From Oscillospiraceae bacterium (GTDB lineage Bacteria; Bacillota; Clostridia; Oscillospirales; Ruminococcaceae), in NCBI GenBank assembly GCA_017394565.1, contig JAFPXW010000399.1, positions 1 through 11,297 on the forward strand: 11,297 bases of DNA, given 5' to 3'. A program made the position numbers and the translations under genes. Of this stretch, positions 6,715-11,297 are shown in pieces; position 1 is the stretch's first letter, and every line of letters starts with the position of its first letter. The notes under the pieces are model-generated. The model was not told the DNA's origin. It searched no databases and was given only the letters and a program-made list of their open reading frames with translations.

Positions 6715-7515
6715 TTATCTCGCTCCCTTTCGCAGGATGACTGCGGTGAAGGTTTTTACCATCAGTTTCAGGTCAAGCCCGATGCTGCGGTTCTGGATGT
6801 ATTCAATGTCGCTGCCCACCCATTCCTCGAACGGCATATCGCTTCGGCCTTCCGTCTGGCAGATGCAGGACAGACCGCCCTTCACCAGCAGGCGATCCAT
6901 GTGCTCCGGTGTGTACAGCACCACCTCGCGCGGAAGCGGCGGACGCGGCCCGATGATGGACATATCGCCCTTGAAGACGTTGACAAATTGCGGCAATTCG
7001 TCGAGTGAGGTCTTGCGGATGAATTTTCCGATCTTTGTGATGCGCGGATCGTCGTCTGCCTTGAAGGCGAGTCCGTCGCTCTGGTTTTCCTTCTGGACCT
7101 CCGCAAAGCGGGCTTCCGCATCCATGCACATCGAACGGAGCTTATACATCTTGAAGGGCTTGCCGCGTTCCGTCAGGCGTACCTGCGAGAAGATCGGACT
7201 GCCCTTGTCGTCAAAATAGATGATCAGCATCAGGATGCACAGCGGAATGGCTAAGAGCAGCAGCGCCAGCCCGGATGCCAGTATATCAAATGCACGCTTG
7301 CAGAAACGGTAAAAAGCACCGCCTGCCGGTGTAATGTGTGATTCCTTCAGTGTTTCTTCCACGCCGGAACAGAGAAGTCCCATCGCGCGTTCGTCAAAAT
7401 CCAGAATGGGGTAGCTGGTCACGCCTTCCTTGTTGTCCTTCATCTGCCGAAGCGTCACTTCGGTAATGTCGTCCTCCGACAAGGTCGGCTTGTGAGGTTT
7501 CGTGGAAACCGCCAT
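6715..7515 (-). CDS. Undecaprenyl-phosphate sugar-1-phosphate transferase (initiating glycosyltransferase)
   Basis: This 266-residue member of the bacterial sugar transferase family (PF02397) transfers a sugar-1-phosphate from a UDP-sugar to undecaprenyl phosphate. That reaction starts assembly of a capsule, exopolysaccharide or glycoprotein glycan at the inner face of the membrane. Residues 68-105 hold the FCKRAFDILASGLALLLLAIP re-entrant membrane helix. The catalytic core includes FKMYKLRSM (121-129), DPRITKIGKFIRKTSLDELPQ with Asp172 and Glu173, then NVFKGDMSIIGPRPPLPRE. The first 65 residues are a soluble extension with no recognised fold. The start is set by AAGGAGG (revcomp of 7523-7529), 7 bases upstream. 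It lies alone, not in a visible polysaccharide cluster, with a 146-base gap to the preceding gene in which I found no convincing promoter. The sugar it carries cannot be read from the sequence. Confidence 0.93.
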   Translation of the reverse strand: MAVSTKPHKPTLSEDDITEVTLRQMKDNKEGVTSYPILDFDERAMGLLCSGVEETLKESHITPAGGAFYRFCKRAFDILASGLALLLLAIPLCILMLIIYFDDKGSPIFSQVRLTERGKPFKMYKLRSMCMDAEARFAEVQKENQSDGLAFKADDDPRITKIGKFIRKTSLDELPQFVNVFKGDMSIIGPRPPLPREVVLYTPEHMDRLLVKGGLSCICQTEGRSDMPFEEWVGSDIEYIQNRSIGLDLKLMVKTFTAVILRKGAR

Positions 7516-7661
7516 CCCTTTCCCTCCTTATCTTTCTTTACGATGCACTGTCCGCGCTCCGGTGGAAACTACGGAACAGCGATCTGTTTTCTGTATGATG
7601 CATTCTATGCATCCGGAGCCGGAACTGCTCCCGAAATCTTTCTTATCCATATGCGCCGGCA

Positions 7662-8291
7662 TCACGTCAGCACGCGCCAGCACCGATAGGCTGCATAACA
7701 TTCGCCGGCCGTCAGCAGGATCCCGGTCAGGATGGCGAATGGCTCGCTGAAAAGTCCCTGCGAGGCATTCCCGATGCAATGCAGGAGCATCGCAAGAGGG
7801 ACGAGGCATTTCGCCCTGCCGGTACGGATGCCGTAAAAAATCAGCAGCGTCAGCGCCGCCGTCCCCAATGCGCCGGTCGTGACCGTCAGAAGCGCAAACC
7901 AGAAAATATCCGGTGCGGCACGATCCGTTCCGATCAGGCCAAGGCAGGAGATGCCGGCACCGATCTCCTCAAAGGCAGCGTGTCCGATGCCGTAGCTCAC
8001 CGCGTCCTGCCGGCGGTCGCATGATGGCAGCAGATAGCGCAGGACGAGGAATTTCGCGCCTTCCTCCAGGATGCCGTACAGGATCCCCTGGCTGAGGTAA
8101 TAGGCAATGAAATTTTCCTGACTGAAATTGCTGCGGATGAAGCCGCCGAAGATGAACACCGGAAAGCAGACCACCAGTGCCGTGAGCGCCGGATAGAACC
8201 GTGCACCGGTTTTCCGATGCCAGAAATACAGCAGAAGCGGCATCCCGGACAGCCGTAGGATGCCTGCGAGCAGACAGCTCAGATCCCGCAT
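7662..8291 (-). CDS. YhfC-like intramembrane glutamic protease
   Basis: This 209-residue polytopic membrane protein, with about six or seven hydrophobic segments, carries the signature of the YhfC/PrsW/CPBP group of putative intramembrane proteases. The motifs are a glutamate pair in GILEEGAKFLVLRYL (Glu76, Glu77), GIGHAAFEEIGAG (His104, Glu108) and a later histidine with asparagine in LLHCIGNAS (His171, Asn175). These match the spacing of the YhfC family (PF10086) best. Hydrolysis within the membrane is inferred from the family, and no substrate is known. The start is 12 bases after the maf stop and has only a weak ribosome binding site, so it probably depends on upstream translation in the pptA-maf unit. 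Downstream, 146 bases separate it from the sugar transferase gene. A downstream start at Met17 is possible but would remove part of the first hydrophobic segment. Confidence 0.78.
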   Translation of the reverse strand: MRDLSCLLAGILRLSGMPLLLYFWHRKTGARFYPALTALVVCFPVFIFGGFIRSNFSQENFIAYYLSQGILYGILEEGAKFLVLRYLLPSCDRRQDAVSYGIGHAAFEEIGAGISCLGLIGTDRAAPDIFWFALLTVTTGALGTAALTLLIFYGIRTGRAKCLVPLAMLLHCIGNASQGLFSEPFAILTGILLTAGECYAAYRCWRVLT

Positions 8292-8303
8292 GAGCGTCGG
8301 GGA

Positions 8304-8909
8304 TCAGAACTTGACGCTCGGTCGGTTGAGGTGGATCTTCGGCTTTTTTACAAGCTCCTCAAACTGCCGGAGCGCACGGGACAGCCCCGCGACCGGAAGT
8401 CCGACCACATTGAAATAATCGCCCTCAATGCCCTGCACGAGCAGCGAACCCTTGCCCTGGATGCCGTAGGCGCCGGCTTTGTCGAACGGCTCACCGGTGT
8501 CGAGGTAACGTTCGATCTCCGCATCGCTCAGCGGATAGAAGGTCACGAGCGTCTCTGTTGTGAACACGGTCGTCTGCGTGCCGTAATACAGGGACGTGCC
8601 CGTCAGGACGGAATGTGTTTCGCCGGAGAGCGCCCGCAGCATCCGGTGGGCATCCTCGCGGTCCTTCGGCTTGCCCATGATCTCGTCGCCGAGCAGGACG
8701 ATGGTGTCGCAGCCGATGACGATCTGGTCGGGGAAGATCTGGGCAGCCGTGTGCGCCTTGAGGTCGGCGAGGTAGGCGGCCGCCATTTCGACCGGCATCC
8801 CGGCAGGGAGCGTTTCGTCCGCGTCCACGGAATGGACGATGAAATCATCGGTGATGAGCGACAGCAGCTCCTTGCGGCGCGGCGAACCGGAGGCGAGGAT
8901 CAGGCTCAT
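8304..8909 (-). CDS. maf: Maf family nucleotide pyrophosphatase
   Basis: Maf is a house-cleaning nucleoside triphosphate pyrophosphatase of 201 residues. It hydrolyses non-canonical nucleotides, and in this subfamily also dTTP or UTP, to the monophosphate. It has been linked to septum inhibition in Bacillus. Visible motifs are the N-terminal ILASGSPRRKELL, the SVDADETLP segment with Glu32, IVIGCDTIVLLGDEIMGKP with catalytic Asp68, MLRALSGETHSVLTG, and the C-terminal KAGAYGIQGKGSLLVQGIEGDYFNVVGLP. The AGAYGIQGKG and GDYFNVVGLP elements match B. subtilis Maf, favouring the dTTP/UTP type over the 7-methyl-GTP (YceF) type. The start overlaps the tautomerase stop as ATGA, so translation is coupled. 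The next gene starts 12 bases past its stop. Confidence 0.96.
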   Translation of the reverse strand: MSLILASGSPRRKELLSLITDDFIVHSVDADETLPAGMPVEMAAAYLADLKAHTAAQIFPDQIVIGCDTIVLLGDEIMGKPKDREDAHRMLRALSGETHSVLTGTSLYYGTQTTVFTTETLVTFYPLSDAEIERYLDTGEPFDKAGAYGIQGKGSLLVQGIEGDYFNVVGLPVAGLSRALRQFEELVKKPKIHLNRPSVKF

Positions 8910-9142
8910 TTCAGCAGCTCCTTCGGATCGTAGTCGGGTGTGAGGACGAGATGCGCGTTCTCAGCGACCTCCGTGCGGTACTGCTCCTGCCATTCCTCCG
9001 GCGTGAAATCCTCGACGGAAACGGAAATATGAGTCGGGTTGCAGCCGATGGCATCGACCAGTGCGGCAGCTAATTTTTCGGCAGCAGCGGCTTTTTGTGC
9101 GTCGGTGCGGCCTTTGAGCATTTTCAGAGTGATATGCGGCAT
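8906..9142 (-). CDS. pptA: 4-oxalocrotonate tautomerase family protein (PptA-like)
   Basis: This is a small cytoplasmic tautomerase of 78 residues. After removal of the first Met the N-terminal proline (MPHITLKM) would act as the catalytic base, as in 4-oxalocrotonate tautomerase. The C-terminal pattern EEWQEQYRTEV, then a Pro-Asp-Tyr, resembles E. coli PptA (YdcE), which tautomerises phenylpyruvate in vitro. The physiological substrate is unknown. The frame is open further upstream to 9250, but the ATG at 9142 is chosen because Pro must follow Met and because AAAGGAA (revcomp 9151-9157) sits 8 bases away. It is the first gene of a unit with maf, overlapping it by 4 bases, and a good promoter lies about 50 bases upstream. 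Confidence 0.88.
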   Translation of the reverse strand: MPHITLKMLKGRTDAQKAAAAEKLAAALVDAIGCNPTHISVSVEDFTPEEWQEQYRTEVAENAHLVLTPDYDPKELLK

Positions 9143-9191
9143 ATCAAAACTTCCTTTCGTGTGATCCCTGTGCAAACAAGGTCTATCTTCT

Positions 9192-9220
9192 ATTCTACCA
9201 TATTTCAATGGAAATTGCAA
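9192..9220 (-). promoter_or_regulatory. Sigma-A-type promoter of the pptA-maf unit
   Basis: On the - strand TTGCAA (9215-9220) and TAGAAT (9192-9197) are separated by exactly 17 bases. A TGG just before the -10 gives an extended -10 element. Transcription would begin near 9185, about 40 bases before the pptA start. The -10 matches five of six consensus bases and the -35 four of six. Confidence 0.75.
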
Positions 9221-9289
9221 GTACTTTTGTGAGGGAAACACGGAAATCAATTTTTGGGGCTTCTGTTAAGAGAAAAGGCGCGTTTCTTT

Positions 9290-9312
9290 CCCCCCACCCC
9301 CCGCCCCTCCCC
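9290..9312 (-). other. G-quadruplex motif
   Basis: The + strand reads C6-A-C6-G-C4-T-C4, so the - strand has four G-runs of 4, 4, 6 and 6 with single-base loops. This is close to an ideal parallel G-quadruplex sequence. The + strand could form an i-motif. It sits in the core of the MITE-like element. Confidence 0.8.
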
Positions 9313-9327
9313 ACGGTGGGGGATATT

Positions 9328-9354
9328 GGTGGTGGGTGCTGCGCACCCTCCACC
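9328..9354. repeat. GC-rich hairpin inside the MITE-like element
   Basis: GGTGG-T-GGGTGC (9328-9339) pairs with GCACCC-T-CCACC (9343-9354), giving eleven base pairs with one T-T mismatch and a three-base loop. No T-run follows on either strand, so it is structural rather than an intrinsic terminator. Confidence 0.6.
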
Positions 9355-9434
9355 CACTTGCCTTGAACATTTTATACAACATCTGCATGGATTCTCTTAA
9401 AAATTGATTTCCGTGTGAGGGAAATGCGGGGGCA

Positions 9435-9477
9435 GAAAAATAACCGCCCGAAGCGACAGGAAAGCGCTTCGGACGGT
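9435..9477 (-). terminator. Intrinsic terminator of the PBP gene
   Basis: On the - strand, ACCGTCCGAAGCG (from 9465-9477) pairs with CGCTTCGGGCGGT (from 9443-9455) through 13 positions, with one G-U pair and a nine-base loop. It is followed by TATTTTTCT. It lies 22 bases after the PBP stop codon and should stop that transcript before the MITE-like element. Confidence 0.93.
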
Positions 9478-9499
9478 CATGCTTTGGGCTTGGCTCGTA

Positions 9500-11122
9500 T
9501 CAGTTGTTCGCCGCACGGAAGGCAGGCGATGCGGTCTGGAGATGCTCCAGTTCGGTGATCTGCTCTGCAAGCTCGCGGAAAACCGGCGCAGCAGCGTCGT
9601 TTCCGTAGCCGCCGTCCTCCGCCAGCACCGTGACGGCGTAACGCGGCTTGTCGATCGGAAAATAGCCCGTGATCCAGCCGTGGCAGTATTCCACACCGTT
9701 CTCATCGTACCGTCCGGTCTGCGCGGTCGAGGTCTTTCCGGCGGCAAAGACATTCGACGGCGCGGCGTTCGACTTCTCGTTGGCATTGACGGCGGCGATC
9801 ATCAGGTCTTGCAGAAAGTACGCCGTTTTCCGGTCGATGGGGTAGGCGCAGCGCGGCTCGCGTTCCTCCGTGAGCTGTGTCCCGTCCGCCGTGAAGCCCC
9901 GGATCAGGCTGGCAATGGGCATTTTTCCGTTGTTTGCGATGGCACAGGTCATCTGCGTCACCTGCAATGGCGTGGCGGTCAGCTTGCCCTGTCCGAAGCA
10001 GAAATTCGCCATTTCTGCCGGAAGCGTCAGGTCGTCCGGTGTGGGGAGCGTGCCGCTTTGCGAGAGGATGCTTTTCGTCAGTGCAAATTGCGTCCCGAAG
10101 CCGAACAGCTGCGCCGTTTCGCGCATTCCCGCCGGATCGAGCCGCGTGCTGAGTTCGATGAAGTAGCTGTTGCACGAGTAGATCATGGCGCGTTTCATAT
10201 CGACAACGCCGTGGCCGTTGTGGTCGTGACAGCGGAATGTCTGACCGCTGATCTCGGTGGTTCCGGTACATTCCGTGATGAAGTGCGTCCGGTACTGGCG
10301 GTATGCGGCGGCGCTGGTCACAAGCTTGAAGATCGAACCGACACTGTAGGGGCACAGGCAGCGGTTGATGAGAGGCGCATTCTCATCCGAGATCGCGCTC
10401 CCCAGCGCATCCGGCGCATACGTCGGAAAGCTTGCCATGGCAAGGAGTTCGCCGGTCTGCACATCCATGACGACGATGGCGCCTTTTTCGAGGGGCTGTG
10501 CTTCGCAAAGCGCCTGGATGCGTGCATCCAGTGTCGTGACAACGCCGCCGTTGCGGTTCTGGACGCTCTGTACAACGGGCGGCACACCGGCAAGGGCTTT
10601 TCCGCGTGCATCGACGGTGTAAGTGATCTGCGCCGGATCCTCCGCGCCGCGCAGGAGGTCGTCAAAATCGCTCTCAAGCCCGGTCACGCCGACGTTTTCG
10701 AGGGTGTAGCCGAGGACGTGCTGCGCGAGGTGATGCCCCTGACCGCGGTCGGGGACGGTGAGCAGGTGAACGCCGGGGCAGGGGATCTCCGGCGTGTCCA
10801 CGCGGCAGAGAAACGGCCTGCCGGTGCGGAGGGCTTCGAGGACGGGCTGCATTTCGAGGGTGTGCGGCAGAATGGCGCCGACTGTTTCCGGCGTGGGGAC
10901 AGCAGATGCAAACCAGCACGACTGTGCATTGACAAGCGGCGTGAAATTGCGGTCGTAGATCGTCCCCTGCGCATATCCGGCAGTCAGCGTGGTCTGGCTT
11001 TGGCGGATGGATGCCGCGAGATACTGCGAACCGCGCATCAAGAGCGTGAGGTAGAAGATCAGCAGAAAAAAGCAGAGCATCAGGAAGCCTGCGACGGAAT
11101 ACAAGCGTCTGTGGATTGGCAT
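9500..11122 (-). CDS. Class B penicillin-binding protein (PBP2/FtsI-type transpeptidase)
   Basis: This 540-residue membrane-anchored D,D-transpeptidase cross-links peptidoglycan on the outer face of the membrane. Residues 8-30 are a single N-terminal membrane anchor. Residues about 50-190 form a short dimerisation domain starting with QGTIYDRNFTPLV. The transpeptidase domain spans about 192-525: Ser263-Ile-Phe-Lys266 (nucleophile in YSVGSIFKLV), Ser316-Cys-Asn318, and Lys463-Thr-Ser465 in AGKTSTAQTG. The third motif is KTS where most relatives have KTG, and the usual RG before the I-x-DR segment is absent. The frame is open to 11248, but ATG 11122 is chosen because GGAGGA (revcomp 11129-11134) lies 6 bases upstream and the anchor follows directly. 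It is monocistronic, with its own promoter and terminator. Whether it serves elongation, division or sporulation cannot be decided from sequence alone. Confidence 0.93.
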   Translation of the reverse strand: MPIHRRLYSVAGFLMLCFFLLIFYLTLLMRGSQYLAASIRQSQTTLTAGYAQGTIYDRNFTPLVNAQSCWFASAVPTPETVGAILPHTLEMQPVLEALRTGRPFLCRVDTPEIPCPGVHLLTVPDRGQGHHLAQHVLGYTLENVGVTGLESDFDDLLRGAEDPAQITYTVDARGKALAGVPPVVQSVQNRNGGVVTTLDARIQALCEAQPLEKGAIVVMDVQTGELLAMASFPTYAPDALGSAISDENAPLINRCLCPYSVGSIFKLVTSAAAYRQYRTHFITECTGTTEISGQTFRCHDHNGHGVVDMKRAMIYSCNSYFIELSTRLDPAGMRETAQLFGFGTQFALTKSILSQSGTLPTPDDLTLPAEMANFCFGQGKLTATPLQVTQMTCAIANNGKMPIASLIRGFTADGTQLTEEREPRCAYPIDRKTAYFLQDLMIAAVNANEKSNAAPSNVFAAGKTSTAQTGRYDENGVEYCHGWITGYFPIDKPRYAVTVLAEDGGYGNDAAAPVFRELAEQITELEHLQTASPAFRAANN

Positions 11123-11172
11123 AGTGTTTCCTCCGGTTCTGGTCGGGCGAGTGGGAGAACGCCTATTACCCA

Positions 11173-11199
11173 TTATAAATGTATAAGCGTATAAGCAAT
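11173..11199 (-). promoter_or_regulatory. Promoter of the PBP gene
   Basis: A perfect TATAAT (revcomp of 11173-11178) lies about 51 bases before the PBP start codon. The best -35 candidate is TTGCTT (revcomp of 11194-11199), at a short 15-base spacing, so the promoter may need help or respond to spacing. The start point would be near 11166. The -35 candidate forms half of a 12-base palindrome. Confidence 0.65.
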
Positions 11200-11218
11200 T
11201 GCTTGTTTTGCTTGTTTT
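11182..11218. repeat. Two tandem repeats joined by a palindrome in the PBP promoter
   Basis: GTATAAGC is repeated head to tail at 11182-11189 and 11190-11197. TGCTTGTTT is repeated at 11201-11209 and 11210-11218. Between and overlapping them, AAGCAATTGCTT (11194-11205) is a perfect palindrome. The block covers the -35 region of the PBP promoter, so it could be a regulator binding site or local slippage. Confidence 0.6.
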
Positions 11219-11288
11219 CCGGTGCGGAACACCCAAAAAGCCAAACAACCACTCCCACCTGTATCCAGTATGGGAATGGCTGTCCGAA

Positions 11289-11297
11289 ATTATACCA
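11289..11297 (-). promoter_or_regulatory. Possible second promoter at the window edge (extended -10)
   Basis: On the - strand the last nine bases read TGGTATAAT, a perfect extended -10. The -35 region is outside the window. Transcription would start near 11282 and reach the PBP gene after about 160 bases. It could serve the PBP gene or a small RNA; no convincing gene lies between. Confidence 0.4.

Larger units (their letters stand above)
9239..9413. mobile_element. MITE-like element with terminal inverted repeats and flanking direct repeat
   Basis: ACACGGAAATCAATTTTT at 9238-9255 is the exact reverse complement of 9399-9416. Just inside, TTAAGAGAA (9266-9274) and TTCTCTTAA (9392-9400) form a second inverted pair. 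The 11-base word TGTGAGGGAAA occurs directly outside on both sides, at 9228-9238 and 9414-9424, as a target-site duplication would. There is no room for a transposase. A GC-rich core between the arms carries hairpins and a G-quadruplex motif. The exact ends are uncertain because the inverted and direct repeats overlap by one to three bases. It lies between the PBP terminator and the pptA promoter, so it interrupts no gene. Mobility is inferred from structure alone. Confidence 0.65.

Noticed and set aside
7597..7613. GATGCA/TGCATC inverted repeat between the YhfC-like and sugar transferase genes
   Set aside because: Six-base arms with no T-run on either strand. It is too weak to call a terminator or an operator.
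9479..11194. A 571-codon open frame on the + strand opposite the PBP gene
   Set aside because: It is a GC-driven antisense shadow. Its translation is rich in Arg, His and Asp with no recognisable domain, and the opposite strand has full PBP motifs, ribosome binding site, promoter and terminator.

Overview
The window looks like chromosomal DNA from a Gram-positive gut or rumen anaerobe of the Ruminococcus type (Oscillospiraceae). This is inferred from three things: a secreted cysteine peptidase carrying a type I dockerin (a cellulosome-type module), an alaR-alaT pair that resembles the Bacillus one, and moderately GC-rich coding DNA with strong AGGAGG-type ribosome binding sites. No phage, CRISPR, toxin-antitoxin or transposase gene was seen.

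The left half (1-6499) is read on the + strand. It opens with the 3' part of a PHP-type histidinol-phosphatase gene. A tightly packed run follows: Lrp/AsnC regulator (alaR-like), class I aminotransferase (alaT-like), ispE, and a 733-residue exported papain-family peptidase with a C-terminal dockerin. The first three genes are joined by 4-base ATGA overlaps and the peptidase starts 4 bases after ispE, so these genes are probably co-transcribed. An inverted repeat lies over the peptidase stop codon. After it comes a divergent MraY-type lipid I synthase.

The two halves converge at 6500-6714. This stretch holds a bidirectional hairpin terminator, two short GC hairpins, and copies of a 12-base word in both orientations.

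The right half (6715-11122) is read on the - strand. In transcription order it holds a class B penicillin-binding protein with its own promoter and a textbook terminator. Next, a separate unit starts at a clear sigma-A-type promoter and contains a PptA-like tautomerase, Maf and a YhfC-like intramembrane protease. Last is an undecaprenyl-phosphate sugar transferase, which may be in the same unit or separate. Between the PBP terminator and the tautomerase promoter lies a MITE-like element of about 175 bp, with 18-bp inverted ends, an 11-bp flanking direct repeat and a G-quadruplex motif on the - strand.

Cell-envelope functions dominate: MraY, PBP, sugar transferase, and IspE, which feeds undecaprenyl carrier synthesis. 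Most genes are recognisable housekeeping families. The most unusual points are the dockerin peptidase in a housekeeping operon and the MITE-like, G4-bearing repeat. I did not find a convincing new multi-gene system.
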